From Paenibacillus sp. RC67 (lineage in GTDB: Bacteria; Bacillota; Bacilli; Paenibacillales; NBRC-103111), in NCBI RefSeq assembly GCF_030020805.1, contig NZ_CP125098.1, positions 2,460,001 to 2,524,000 of the forward strand: a stretch of 64,000 nucleotides of DNA, given 5' to 3'. Positions 26,537 through 35,504 of this stretch are shown piece after piece. Position 1 is the stretch's first letter. The number at the start of each line of letters is the position of its first letter. The notes beneath the pieces were generated by a model. The model was not told the origin of the DNA and did no database searches. It saw only the letters and a list, made by a program, of their open reading frames with translations. The translations under genes were made by a program, and so were the position numbers.

Positions 26537-26580
26537 GCAAGGATTTCATTCTGGTTATAGGGTGAAATCCTTGTTCTTTC
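26537..26580 (+). terminator. Intrinsic terminator after mtaB
   Basis: CAAGGATTTCA pairs with TGAAATCCTTG, followed by TTCTTTC. The T-run is interrupted. Confidence 0.65.
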
Positions 26581-26606
26581 TCAACTAAACGGAAAGGGTG
26601 GGCCGC

Positions 26607-27035
26607 ATGAAAGAAATATCTGCTGGAGGGGTTGTTTTTCGTAAAGAAGGAAATGAAACGCATGTTCAGATGATTCAGGATCGCTATGGCAAGATCACGC
26701 TTCCCAAAGGGAAAATGGAGCCTGGAGAAACCGTGGAGCAAACGGCGCTTCGGGAGATTTTGGAAGAAACGGGTATTGTCGGAGCGATTGTGGAGCCCAT
26801 TGAAACGATTAAATATCAATTTACAATGTCAGGTGTCGGTCTTGTCGATAAGGAGGTTCACTACTTCCTGGTTGAGGCAACAGGAGGAACACTACATGCT
26901 CAGGTCGAAGAAATTCGTGGGGTAGAATGGCTTCATCCGCTCGAGGCATGGCACCAACAGACCCATTCCGGTTACGGAAACAACGATAGTGTATTGAAGA
27001 AGGCATTACATGCTTTAGGATATGAAGTAAAGTGA
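26607..27035 (+). CDS. NUDIX hydrolase
   Basis: A 142-residue phosphohydrolase. The Nudix box G-x5-E-x7-REUxEExGU is present as GKMEPGE, then REILEETGI (about residues 40-62), which binds the metal and cleaves a nucleoside diphosphate linkage. N-terminal SAGGVVFRKEGNETHVQMIQDRYGKITLPKG is common to small housekeeping Nudix enzymes of the MutT/Ap4A type. The substrate cannot be told from sequence. ATG 26607 follows AAAGGGTGG; an in-frame GTG at 26598 overlaps that site. Confidence 0.9.
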   Translation: MKEISAGGVVFRKEGNETHVQMIQDRYGKITLPKGKMEPGETVEQTALREILEETGIVGAIVEPIETIKYQFTMSGVGLVDKEVHYFLVEATGGTLHAQVEEIRGVEWLHPLEAWHQQTHSGYGNNDSVLKKALHALGYEVK

Positions 27036-27116
27036 CTTTAACGCCATAGCATAGGTCCAAAGGATTTAAGCTGATGTGCAAGAAAGTCTTGTCTTCCATC
27101 GCGTAAGCTCCAAAAC

Positions 27117-27154
27117 CACCAGACTTGTGTCCTAGCTCTGGTGCTTTTCATTTT
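27117..27154 (+). terminator. Intrinsic terminator after the NUDIX gene
   Basis: CACCAGA pairs with TCTGGTG, followed by CTTTTCATTTT. Confidence 0.75.
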
Positions 27155-27225
27155 ATTAAAATAAATAGTGTTTAGGCAGTAAGCTATGGCTTGCTTCACA
27201 GCGCATTTTGGGAGGAACGGCTACA

Positions 27226-28599
27226 TTGGCATCGATAATATTAAACAAGAAAAGAAAGAAACGGTTGGAAGCAGGTCATCCGTGGATTTTCAAAACAGAA
27301 GTAGAACGACTCGAGGGTGAGGCAGAGCCAGGTCAGCTAGTAGAAGTATATAACCATTTGGGGCAATATGCGGCGACAGGCTATTGGAATCCCGCTTCTC
27401 AGATCGTCGTGAGAGTTGTCTCCTATGAGCCGCTGGCGGAAATGACGCATGACTTTTTCGTGGAGCGGTTTCAACGCTGCTTAGAGCATAGAGAGAGATT
27501 TCTGCAGGATGCGAGATCCTATAGACTTGTTTACGGCGAGGCGGACTTTTTGCCTGGCTTGATTGTAGATCGTTTCGAGAATAGTTTAGTCGTTCAAATA
27601 TTGACGCTCGGCATGGACCGCGTTCGTGAGTCTATTGTATCCGCGTTAGTAGAGGTGATGCGCCCCTCCGGAATTTACGAGCGCAGTGACGTATCTGTAC
27701 GCGAATTGGAAGGCTTAGAGCAGCGCACCGGGCTGTTGTATGGAGAATGCACGCAGCATGTTCGCATAACAGAGAACGGATTGCTGATGGATATCGATAT
27801 TATGCAGGGCCAGAAAACCGGTTATTTCTTTGATCAGCGTGAAAACCGTGCAGCCATTGCTCCACTGATGCTAGGTTGGGGTAAACGAAGCGGGATCGAG
27901 CTGAAAGAGGTCGTGACAGAAGACGGTACAACCCAAGGTATTAAAGCACCTTTCAATGCCAATGGCAAGCAGGTAACTTTTCCGTTATGGGATGGCGCGA
28001 CGGTGCTGGAATGCTTTTCCCACACAGGAAGCTTTACGCTGAATGCGTGCAAATACGGTGCAAAGAAAGTTACTTGCCTGGATATATCCGAGCACGCTAT
28101 TGAAAGTGCGAGGACGAATGTGAAGCTGAACGGCTTCGAGGATCGAGTAGAATTTGTTGTCGCTGATGCTTTCGAATACTTGCGCGAGCAGGTCAGGGGC
28201 CAAGATCAGCGATTAGAACGTGGACAGGCGGACAAGAAGAAGGTGGACACCTCTCAGCCGCTTCAAGCCAAAAGCAAAACATGGGATGTCGTTATTCTTG
28301 ATCCTCCGGCGTTCGCCAAAACGAGAAGCGCAGTAGAAGGGGCTTGCAGAGGCTATAAGGACATTAACCTCCATGGAATGAAGCTGGTCAATGAAGGTGG
28401 TTATCTAGTTACAGCCAGCTGCTCGTACCACATGAAACCGGAGCTGTTTTTGGAGACCATCCACGCTGCGGCAATCGACGCCAAAAAAATATTGCGGTTA
28501 ATCGAATTTCGGGCTGCGGGCAAGGATCATCCTCGTATCCTAGGTGTGGATGAAGGGCATTACCTTAAATTTGCGATTTTTGAAGTTAGAAGTAAATAA
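27226..28599 (+). CDS. Class I SAM-dependent rRNA methyltransferase, RlmI-like
   Basis: A 457-residue enzyme of the RlmI/YwbD group. The N-terminal PUA domain is LNKKRKKRLEAGHPWIFKTEV. A central domain has YGEADFLPGLIVDRF. The Rossmann domain carries QKTGYFFDQRENR, CFSHTGSFTLNACK, and the catalytic-type DVVILDPPAFAK. RlmI makes m5C in 23S rRNA; the target here is inferred only. Two insertions relative to the usual layout are visible: about 35 residues between the QREN motif and motif I, and about 20 charged residues before the DPPAF motif. TTG 27226 is preceded by GGGAGGAAC and gives the expected N-terminus. Confidence 0.88.
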   Translation: MASIILNKKRKKRLEAGHPWIFKTEVERLEGEAEPGQLVEVYNHLGQYAATGYWNPASQIVVRVVSYEPLAEMTHDFFVERFQRCLEHRERFLQDARSYRLVYGEADFLPGLIVDRFENSLVVQILTLGMDRVRESIVSALVEVMRPSGIYERSDVSVRELEGLEQRTGLLYGECTQHVRITENGLLMDIDIMQGQKTGYFFDQRENRAAIAPLMLGWGKRSGIELKEVVTEDGTTQGIKAPFNANGKQVTFPLWDGATVLECFSHTGSFTLNACKYGAKKVTCLDISEHAIESARTNVKLNGFEDRVEFVVADAFEYLREQVRGQDQRLERGQADKKKVDTSQPLQAKSKTWDVVILDPPAFAKTRSAVEGACRGYKDINLHGMKLVNEGGYLVTASCSYHMKPELFLETIHAAAIDAKKILRLIEFRAAGKDHPRILGVDEGHYLKFAIFEVRSK

Positions 28600-28625
28600 T
28601 GGGGATAGACTAACCCAAATAATGA

Positions 28626-28677
28626 AACAGCGGCGAACTGGGAAATAATAAAAATTCCTAGACAGCCGCTGTTTTTT
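28626..28677 (+). terminator. Intrinsic terminator after the methyltransferase gene
   Basis: AACAGCGGC pairs with GCCGCTGTT across a ~33-base loop, then TTTTT. The following ~200 bases to the Fur box contain only a weak second hairpin near 28788-28808 (AGCC/GGCT, then TTTTTTT). Confidence 0.75.
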
Positions 28678-28875
28678 ATTAAGGTTAGGTTATGAATTTT
28701 TACATTGACTCGAAGCTTACGATAGCCTACCTTCCGGTCCCATATTGAATTTATCCATTCCTCTAGTTCTTCATAAGCGGTAAGCAAGCCAACTGCGGCT
28801 TTTTTTGCTTTTTAAGGGTACGGGATGCTTGTGCAAGCAAATGGGCTTGAAATTACAGTGTGCTGAACTTATAAT

Positions 28876-28894
28876 GGTAATGATAATTATTCTC
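28876..28894. promoter_or_regulatory. Fur box upstream of the nitroreductase gene
   Basis: GGTAATGATAATTATTCTC matches the classical 19-bp Fur consensus GATAATGATAATCATTATC at 16 of 19 positions. It lies 48 bases before the start codon, so the gene is probably repressed by Fur when iron is plentiful. Confidence 0.7.
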
Positions 28895-28942
28895 AAATGT
28901 TAGATTAGAAAGCAATGGCTAAGAAAAGGTGGTAGTCGACAA

Positions 28943-29539
28943 ATGACTCAATTGATCAATATAGAAATGCCTTTATGGGAGGCTATTAAAGACCGTAGAA
29001 GTGTAGGAAGAGTGAAGCAGGACCCTGTAGATATTTCATTAATTGAGACGCTGTTGGAAGCAGCGAATTGGGCACCTAGTCATCATGCCACAGAACCGTG
29101 GCGCCTCTTCGTCATGACGGGGGGCGGTAGACAAGCTCTGGCAGATGCTTATGCCGATATTGCGGCGGAGGCAGCCCCAAATGCAGTTTATGAAGAGCTG
29201 CAGACGTTGAGACGTAAGGCGGGTGATAAAGCCTTCCGCGCGCCAGTGGTCATCGCTGTAGCTGTTTCACCGTCTACAGCACCGAACGTGAATCGAATGG
29301 AGGAATTTGCCGCAGCGCATTCCGCCGTCCAGAATATGCTATTGACCGCACATGCTCTGGGTCTTGGCGCTATATGGCGTTCAGGTGAGCCTGCCTATCA
29401 TCCAAGAATGAAGCAAGCGTTCGGCTTGACTGAATCGGAAGCAGTAGTCGGCTTGATCTATGTCGGTTACCCTGATATGCAGCAGATGTCAGGCAAAAGA
29501 AAGCCGGTGACTGACAAAACAGTATGGATGACAGAATAG
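28943..29539 (+). CDS. Nitroreductase family protein
   Basis: A 198-residue FMN-dependent oxidoreductase. The N-terminal AIKDRRSVGRVKQDPVD with R-R-S binds FMN phosphate. LLEAANWAPSHHATEPWRLFVM and AVQNMLLTAHALGLGAIWRSG are family hallmarks of the YdjA/TdsD branch. The physiological substrate is unknown. The Fur box upstream ties it to iron starvation; a flavin or ferric-chelate reduction role would fit but is inference. The start has AAAGGTGGT upstream. Confidence 0.9.
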   Translation: MTQLINIEMPLWEAIKDRRSVGRVKQDPVDISLIETLLEAANWAPSHHATEPWRLFVMTGGGRQALADAYADIAAEAAPNAVYEELQTLRRKAGDKAFRAPVVIAVAVSPSTAPNVNRMEEFAAAHSAVQNMLLTAHALGLGAIWRSGEPAYHPRMKQAFGLTESEAVVGLIYVGYPDMQQMSGKRKPVTDKTVWMTE

Positions 29540-29553
29540 TCTCCTACAGGACG

Positions 29554-29602
29554 AACTCCTTACAGCTAGAAGCTATCAAGCTTCAGCGAGAGGGAGTTTT
29601 TT
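29554..29602 (+). terminator. Intrinsic terminator after the nitroreductase gene
   Basis: AACTCC pairs with GGAGTT with an inner AGAAGCT/AGCTTC stem, followed by TTTTT. Confidence 0.75.
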
Positions 29603-29653
29603 GTTTGACCTTCAAATATAAGGGGTCCACGAAACTCTCCGTTCACATCGTAT

Positions 29654-29842
29654 TTACCGATTATTGATATATAGCGTAATTAATGTTGGCATCACGAGAG
29701 TTAGGCAAGCCATCATCCCCACTCCAATAGCCCCGCGATAGTTTTTTTGTCTCCATAACTTGGGAGCGAGACTGCCGACATATACGCAGCCCCAGAGGGA
29801 TATAACGCACAGAAGGAACAATTTGAAGGTTTGCACGATCAT
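29654..29842 (-). CDS. Small membrane protein at the end of the ger operon
   Basis: A 62-residue protein with two hydrophobic helices (about 4-26 and 38-58) separated by a short basic turn (PKLWRQKNYRG). Its ATG overlaps the gerC stop codon by four bases (ATGA), and GGAAGGAGAT lies upstream, so it is translated as part of the ger operon. Small extra membrane subunits of this kind (GerD-like aside, for example the GerKD or GerVB-type small proteins) have been reported beside some germinant receptor genes; I cannot assign this one to a named family. Confidence 0.75.
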   Translation of the reverse strand: MIVQTFKLFLLCVISLWGCVYVGSLAPKLWRQKNYRGAIGVGMMACLTLVMPTLITLYINNR

Positions 29843-31146
29843 TGGATCTCATCTCCTTCCATAGCAGGACCGACTTGGTCTCCGTAACGACGCATTTTAA
29901 AGTTGATGTCTACATCGAATTCGATATCTTTTATTCGCTTGTCCCATTGAAACTCATCCCACTCTTTTTGTGTAGAAAAGGTTGTTTTGACGCGGTTATT
30001 GATATGATAACAATCCGTTTGCCATTCATGGAGTGTCTTACGGAGCAGCTCGATGGATTGCTCCCTGATTTGCTTCTCGATACTTTTTTCAAGTTTTTTT
30101 TCATTTTCCGGTTTCGTGTAGTCTACATTCGTTTGAACACTTATTAAGTCTCCTTCCATAGAGGCATGAAAGGATACCTTAACTGAATCGTTTGTTCGGG
30201 TGACCTTCATCTTGATTTGCCTTTGAGCTTTCATATCGATGGTAAGATTCAGTTTGGTGTCTGCGGGATCAGAGAAATCCCAACTTGTCTTCAAAAAGTC
30301 GCCGCGCAGCATATTCAGAATACGCGTTTCGGAGCCTTTGAGAAAGCCAGCAAGTTTGCTGCTCTTGTACACAGCAGTGCCAAAAAATTCAACGGGCGTT
30401 TCTCCCGCTCTGTGGATTTTACCTGCGTTTTGATTACCGGAAAAGGGCTGAGAAGCTTCTGAGCCGGATGTCCCAACGGGTTCTGGAAAGCCTGCCTTAT
30501 TCTGTCGAACATCAATACGAGGAGCGGTTTGAATGGTAATCGCACCACTCCCGACATTCTCAATATCCATAATAAAGTCGTGAAACCGGGGATTGCGCGG
30601 GATCACAGATCCCATATCATTCGGATCCAACTCCAGCTCGAACCATAAGCTGATATCCGTTTCCGTTGTGGGCATGATATTTTTGATAAAAGTTTCTGCT
30701 TTTCCATGGCTAGTCAGAACGTACATGGTTCTTCTAAATTCACGATTACGCACAACCTCGCTTAGGATCGGCATAATTCCTTTACGAGCTATCGTTTCAC
30801 CAAATATAAATACCTTCGAGTGGATAAGGGTGAGCTTACGGGCGATAAAGCTTTGGCTTGTTTGGATGGCTGTAGCAATGTTCGCGCTTTCCACCGTGTA
30901 AAGGGAAAGGATCTTCTTTTCACTGCCTCCCGAGCTTTGTCCCCCTCCTCCAGAGGAGACATTAATGGACTTCGGTGCAGCAATCGCGAAGGTGAATAGG
31001 TAATCATTTTGGGGTCCAGGGTCAACGCCAATTGCAACAATGAAGGCCATATTCTCGGGATCCAGCCGATCCCAGCAGCCGGACAACAACGGCACTAACA
31101 AGACGAATACCAGTGAAGTTTTAATTCCCCGCCAAAAGCTTCTCAC
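29839..31146 (-). CDS. gerC: Ger(x)C family spore germination lipoprotein
   Basis: A 435-residue lipoprotein, the C subunit of a nutrient germinant receptor at the spore inner membrane. The signal peptide ends in the lipobox LLSGC (FVLLVPLLSGCWDRLDPENM), whose cysteine is lipidated. CWDRxE/P-like start and the C-terminal domain are typical. GTG 31146 overlaps the gerB stop (GTGA), with AGAGAGGG upstream. The frame is open another ~75 codons upstream, but that part overlaps gerB and is not family-like. Which receptor (GerA, B, K or other) cannot be told. Confidence 0.93.
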   Translation of the reverse strand: MRSFWRGIKTSLVFVLLVPLLSGCWDRLDPENMAFIVAIGVDPGPQNDYLFTFAIAAPKSINVSSGGGGQSSGGSEKKILSLYTVESANIATAIQTSQSFIARKLTLIHSKVFIFGETIARKGIMPILSEVVRNREFRRTMYVLTSHGKAETFIKNIMPTTETDISLWFELELDPNDMGSVIPRNPRFHDFIMDIENVGSGAITIQTAPRIDVRQNKAGFPEPVGTSGSEASQPFSGNQNAGKIHRAGETPVEFFGTAVYKSSKLAGFLKGSETRILNMLRGDFLKTSWDFSDPADTKLNLTIDMKAQRQIKMKVTRTNDSVKVSFHASMEGDLISVQTNVDYTKPENEKKLEKSIEKQIREQSIELLRKTLHEWQTDCYHINNRVKTTFSTQKEWDEFQWDKRIKDIEFDVDINFKMRRYGDQVGPAMEGDEIQ

Positions 31147-32237
31147 GACTTTTTCCCTCTCTGCCTGTACATCCCCACGAGCCATGTTAAAATAGGCAAG
31201 CAAATGGAAAAGATAGAACCGTAATTCCGCAAAATATCTCGATCCAAAGCTATCGCCTCCATCTCGCTTTCTGGTAGAATCGAGAAGCTGTACACTAAAA
31301 TGGCTAGAGGAAATACAAGCAGCCGATGCTTGGGCAGATGCAAAATTTGCGATAAAGTAGTCGCGCTGCAATACATTCCTACCGCGAGTTTAATTACAGT
31401 ACACAGCAGCCAAACGACCAGAAAAATGATTTCCACCCGTTGGATCCAACGTCCCGATATAATGATCCTGCTAATTTCGAATACCGGTGTATTAATTCTG
31501 GAAATGGTTGGATATGGAAATACAAATAGACAAACTATGACCGTACTTAGCAAAATTAAAGAAGAGACGCCCATACACCACCACCCCGCGCGTCCCCATT
31601 CTTGCTCTTTACGCATGAGTGGCAGCAGAAATCCGAAGACAAGCATCTCGGAGAATAAAGAGGTTTTGATAATGCCGGAACTCAGGATGATCGATTTACC
31701 GTTTCCCCATAGGGGAGCTAAGGCATCCGATTCCGCATGGGTGTATAGTCCGCCAATAAGCAGGACCAACAGACTCGATAGGATTAACCCGAGAAATAAC
31801 CAGGATATGCGTCCTAATGCTTCAATCCCAGAGTGGGCCACAACGGATACAGGGAGTAGAAGCGACACGAGGATGACGGTAAGTGGTGTTTTGATCAAAA
31901 TATCGGTCGCCAAAATCTCCGAAAATTCTCTAAGTACGATAAAGGTGATCATGAAAAAGAAGATGAAGTAACTTAAATTAATTAGGGTGCCCACATAAGG
32001 TCCCATGATTTCTTCTGTACCCGTAATAAGGGATGAGCCCTGCTTGCTGTTCTTGATGACACCACGTATCCCAAGCCAGGATAAGGGACAAAGCAGCATG
32101 GCAATGAGAACAATCATCCACGCGGCAGTTCCGCCGAGTTCAGTCATCGACCTAGGAAACGGCAGGAAGATTTTGGTTATGATAAAAATAATCCCGATCG
32201 ATGTCACTTCGCGTACACCGATGTGATGCTGTCTCAC
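31143..32237 (-). CDS. gerB: GerAB/ArcD-type germinant receptor permease subunit
   Basis: A 364-residue membrane protein with about ten helices, the B subunit of a germinant receptor and a member of the APC transporter superfamily. The start (MRQHHIGVREVTSIGIIFIITK) and segments such as LPFPRSMTELGGTAAWMIVLI are characteristic. GerB binds the germinant in the membrane, by analogy with B. subtilis GerAB. It overlaps gerA by four bases (ATGA) and gerC by three. Confidence 0.93.
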   Translation of the reverse strand: MRQHHIGVREVTSIGIIFIITKIFLPFPRSMTELGGTAAWMIVLIAMLLCPLSWLGIRGVIKNSKQGSSLITGTEEIMGPYVGTLINLSYFIFFFMITFIVLREFSEILATDILIKTPLTVILVSLLLPVSVVAHSGIEALGRISWLFLGLILSSLLVLLIGGLYTHAESDALAPLWGNGKSIILSSGIIKTSLFSEMLVFGFLLPLMRKEQEWGRAGWWCMGVSSLILLSTVIVCLFVFPYPTISRINTPVFEISRIIISGRWIQRVEIIFLVVWLLCTVIKLAVGMYCSATTLSQILHLPKHRLLVFPLAILVYSFSILPESEMEAIALDRDILRNYGSIFSICLPILTWLVGMYRQRGKKS

Positions 32238-33904
32238 GGTTTTTCCTCCTTTTGCGGATTATTTGTATTCGTTGGTATTTTGTTGATAATTTTGGGACGG
32301 ATAGAGAAAGGACGGAGCCTTTGATTTCGCAATGCTCCTCTAACCATGGTGTCATTGCTCTGACGATGCGGCGTAATAGGTGCAAGAATTGGCACGCCGA
32401 ACGAGCTGCTACCTACCCTGAAGGATAACAGCATCATGGATAGAAGTACGACTCCAACCAAACCGAGAAAGGATGCGGCAAGCAAATAAACAAAGCGGAG
32501 AATACGTGCGGCAAACTGCATGTTGTAGTTAGGAATCGTATAGGATGCCAGAGCGGTTGTTGCCGTGATAATAACGACAATGGGACTTACGATATTGGCT
32601 TGAACTGCAGCTTGCCCGAGAATCAGGGCCCCCACGATACCGATGGTAGGTCCGATGACACTCGGTATCCGAACTCCTGCTTCACGTATCAGCTCGAACA
32701 TCGATTCCAGCATAAAAGCTTCTGCCGCTACAGGAATCGGGACTGTTTCCCGTGTTCCTGCAATGGCTACAATTAATGGCGTTGGAATCATTTCCTGATG
32801 GAAATTGGCGACACCGACATAGATGGCCGGTAAATACAACGAGATAAAGAAGCCGATAGTACGAATTATGCGCAGAAAGGTGCTGTAAGGCCACCTTAGA
32901 TTTGCATCCTCCGCTGTCTGCAGGAAAAGAGGGAAGTGCGCTGGGACTATTAATGCAAAGGGTGAGTTGTCAACAATAATGCCCACATAGCCTTCGGAAA
33001 TATGGGCTGCTACCCGATCGGGGCGCTCCGTCCCTAGAACATTGGGATAAATAGCATTGGGATGATCTTCAATGAATTGTTCAATCATCCCGCTATCGCC
33101 GATGTAATCATACTGGATAGCGGCAATACGCTTTCGGGTTTCAGAGACAATCTCTTCATTAGCGATCGATTTTAAATAGATCATGGCAATCTCGGTTCGC
33201 GATATCGTGCCCACCCTGCCCCATTCGACCATGAGGTCCGGTGTGCGCAGCCGCCTTCGGATCATCGAGACGTTAGTTTCAATATCCTCTGTAAAGCCTT
33301 CGTTGGAACCACGTACGACTGTCTCGGTTCTCGGGGCATCAATGGCTTTTTTCTCCCAGCCCTGGACTTGTACTATTACGGCCTCGTCCATTCCATCTAC
33401 GAAAATTGCGGCTGAGCCCTTCAAAATATCGTTCACAATCGTTCGAAGCAAGTCAGTGGAAGAGACCTGACATTCCGTTATGATTTCGCCCATGATGGTT
33501 TCAGCGTTCATCCAAGTGTCTTCTGGCAGGTGCATAGTCATCAAGGGTAGGAGTGTTGTCCGGTTCAAATGCTCCCAATCTACCTGGCCTTCTAAATAAA
33601 TAGCAGCCCCAAGTAAGGTAGAGTGTCCAATCAGAAACTGACGCACGATGAGTCCGTGGTTCTGAGGATAAGAGAAATGCTGCTTAAACCACTCCATATT
33701 AACGCTCAGTTGGGTTGACAGAAGTCCGTAGTCTTTCACCAGATCGTCCAGCTGCGGCATACTTGTTGTTTTAGCCTCCGAGCTTCCCAGAGGAGTAACC
33801 TCCTCAGACTGATTCTGGTCTCCCCAATGGCCTAAGGAAAAACGATTAGGGTCGGCCTCCAAATCCGCTATGAAGTATTTTTTCATTTTCTTCCAGCGGA
33901 CCAT
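32234..33904 (-). CDS. gerA: GerA family spore germination protein
   Basis: A 556-residue A subunit of a germinant receptor. The cytoplasmic N-terminal domain (~290 residues) has GSAAIFVDGMDEAVIVQVQGWEKKAI and family-typical RGSNEGFTEDIETNVSMIRRRLRTPDL. The membrane domain of about five helices includes SPFALIVPAHFPLFLQTAED and PVPVAAEAFMLESMFELIREAGVRIP-like segments. ATG 33904 follows AGGAG at 9-10 bases; an upstream in-frame ATG at 33955 has no good ribosome site. A sigma-G-like promoter lies 71 bases upstream. Confidence 0.93.
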   Translation of the reverse strand: MVRWKKMKKYFIADLEADPNRFSLGHWGDQNQSEEVTPLGSSEAKTTSMPQLDDLVKDYGLLSTQLSVNMEWFKQHFSYPQNHGLIVRQFLIGHSTLLGAAIYLEGQVDWEHLNRTTLLPLMTMHLPEDTWMNAETIMGEIITECQVSSTDLLRTIVNDILKGSAAIFVDGMDEAVIVQVQGWEKKAIDAPRTETVVRGSNEGFTEDIETNVSMIRRRLRTPDLMVEWGRVGTISRTEIAMIYLKSIANEEIVSETRKRIAAIQYDYIGDSGMIEQFIEDHPNAIYPNVLGTERPDRVAAHISEGYVGIIVDNSPFALIVPAHFPLFLQTAEDANLRWPYSTFLRIIRTIGFFISLYLPAIYVGVANFHQEMIPTPLIVAIAGTRETVPIPVAAEAFMLESMFELIREAGVRIPSVIGPTIGIVGALILGQAAVQANIVSPIVVIITATTALASYTIPNYNMQFAARILRFVYLLAASFLGLVGVVLLSMMLLSFRVGSSSFGVPILAPITPHRQSNDTMVRGALRNQRLRPFSIRPKIINKIPTNTNNPQKEEKP

Positions 33905-33974
33905 GTCATTCATCTCCTGTATCGTGAGGGATATGTGCTCATTCTTGTATAACATTACCAGTCAATAATGAAGA

Positions 33975-34005
33975 TAGTTTGTACTGTAACCCATAGAGCT
34001 ATTCA
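33975..34005 (-). promoter_or_regulatory. Sigma-G-type promoter of the ger operon
   Basis: On the minus strand: TGAATA (34005-34000), an 18-base spacer, then CAAACTA (33981-33975). This matches the layout before gpr and the known sigma-G control of germinant receptor operons. Confidence 0.6.
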
Positions 34006-34109
34006 TTAGCGTCCGTAACGTATCCGGAAAGCGGTTGTCATGGTATGATGCTATGAGAGGAACAGAGCAGTCTAACGCAAAAACAAGCTATTACAGGAGG
34101 GACTTGGAG

Positions 34110-35210
34110 ATGAAGGTTAACTATCAATTTACGCTCATTGAGGATGAGACCAGCCCTAATTCGATTCTGATCGATGAATCCACTGCTTATGCTTGTTCAC
34201 GAGGCTATGGTTACGCCAGATCGGTTAAGCCATCAAAAAATGAGGATCTGCGTGACTCCTGGCCGGGAGATTACTTTGACAAGCCGGTGCCAACGTTGTT
34301 AGTGGATGTGCCGTACGGAGCCTACAAGGTGTCCGTCACTGTAGGTAATTCAGAAGCAGCCTCTGTAACCACGGTCAAGGCTGGACTCGGCAGACTTATG
34401 CTGGATAACATTCGTATGGAAGCAGGGCAGACGGCTCGGCTTGCCTTTGCTGTATTTGTTGAAGATGGTCAGCTGAAGCTAGCATTTTCGGGGGAAGCGC
34501 CAAGTGTAAGAGCTATCGAAATCGAACGTGCACCGCATCTCCCTACGCTATTTTTGGCTGGTGACTCTACGGTTACGGATCAGCCGTCCGGTCAATATCC
34601 CTATGCTGGTTGGGGACAGATGCTAGGCAAGTTTCTAGGTCCTGATATAGCAATATTGAACCATGCCCGCTCTGGAAGAAGCTCGAAGAGCTTTATTAAG
34701 GAGAATCGGTTGAACAACATCTGGAACAAAATGAAGGCTTCTGATTATTTGTTCATTCAATTCGCGCACAACGACGAGAAAGATAACGACGGAGGAACCG
34801 AGCCGTTCACATCATATCAGCAATATTTGAAGGAATACATCGACGGTGCCCGTCAACGGGGGGCCTATCCCGTATTGGTAGCCCCAATGCACAGACGGTT
34901 CTTTGATGAGCAGCACTGCATTAAAAACACTCACGGAGAGTACATAGAAGCGATGCGGCAGCTTGCGGAACAGGAAGGTGTACCGTTTCTGGATCTGGCA
35001 GCCAAAAGCAAACGTTTGTTCGATAATCTGGGTGAAGAAGCTACCAAAGCCATCTTTATGTGGGCTGATCCTGGAGCTTTGCCTAATTTGCCAGAAGGCG
35101 TTCAGGACAACACTCATTTTAGCCAATATGGCGGCGTGGAAATGGCCAAGTTGGTCGTGGAATGCATTCAGGAAGCAGGCAGCGAGCCATTGAATAAGTA
35201 TTTGCGTTAA
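34110..35210 (+). CDS. SGNH hydrolase, rhamnogalacturonan acetylesterase-like
   Basis: A 366-residue protein. The N-terminal ~140 residues form a beta-rich domain (GYARSVKPS..SWPGDYFDKPVPTLLVDVPYGAYKV) of the galactose-binding type often fused to these esterases. The SGNH part has block I LFLAGDSTVTD (nucleophile Ser), block II around LNHARSGRSSKSF (Gly), block III FIQFAHNDEKD (Asn), and block V DNTHFSQYGG (His/Asp). It would remove acetyl groups from pectic rhamnogalacturonan. No signal peptide is visible. An in-frame start at 34035 exists, but ATG 34110 has AGGAGGG and GGAG upstream. Confidence 0.87.
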   Translation: MKVNYQFTLIEDETSPNSILIDESTAYACSRGYGYARSVKPSKNEDLRDSWPGDYFDKPVPTLLVDVPYGAYKVSVTVGNSEAASVTTVKAGLGRLMLDNIRMEAGQTARLAFAVFVEDGQLKLAFSGEAPSVRAIEIERAPHLPTLFLAGDSTVTDQPSGQYPYAGWGQMLGKFLGPDIAILNHARSGRSSKSFIKENRLNNIWNKMKASDYLFIQFAHNDEKDNDGGTEPFTSYQQYLKEYIDGARQRGAYPVLVAPMHRRFFDEQHCIKNTHGEYIEAMRQLAEQEGVPFLDLAAKSKRLFDNLGEEATKAIFMWADPGALPNLPEGVQDNTHFSQYGGVEMAKLVVECIQEAGSEPLNKYLR

Positions 35211-35236
35211 ATTTCATTGGAACTGAGTATAGAGAG

Positions 35237-35265
35237 CCGGAGAGCTGCAGAGCGTCCGGTTTTTT
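35237..35265 (+). terminator. Intrinsic terminator after the esterase gene
   Basis: CCGGA pairs with TCCGG around 13 bases, followed by TTTTTT. The rest of the ~240-base gap to addB shows no feature I can support. Confidence 0.65.
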
Positions 35266-35504
35266 GTATTAGTTGAATCTTAATAAACGCTACGATTGAA
35301 GTTTTTAGAGAACATTTTGACTCGTATTGGGCTATCTTCTGCAGTTTGAAGTTATCGGAACAAATGTTCTTGTTAGAACTATTATGTTATACTAATCCAA
35401 AACATCCCTTTCCCTTTAATCCTTATTTTTTGGTAGAATAATAGAGTTAGGGAGTTATTTTACAAAAGAGCAGTTAGGTCTTTGTTCATAGAGGAGGAAG
35501 CGGC

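Noticed and set aside
25983-26819. 278-codon minus-strand frame spanning the mtaB end and NUDIX start
   Set aside because: It crosses two well-supported genes and a terminator and has no ribosome site or known motif.
31300-31971. 223-codon plus-strand frame opposite gerB
   Set aside because: Low-complexity translation with no domain, inside a well-supported membrane protein gene.
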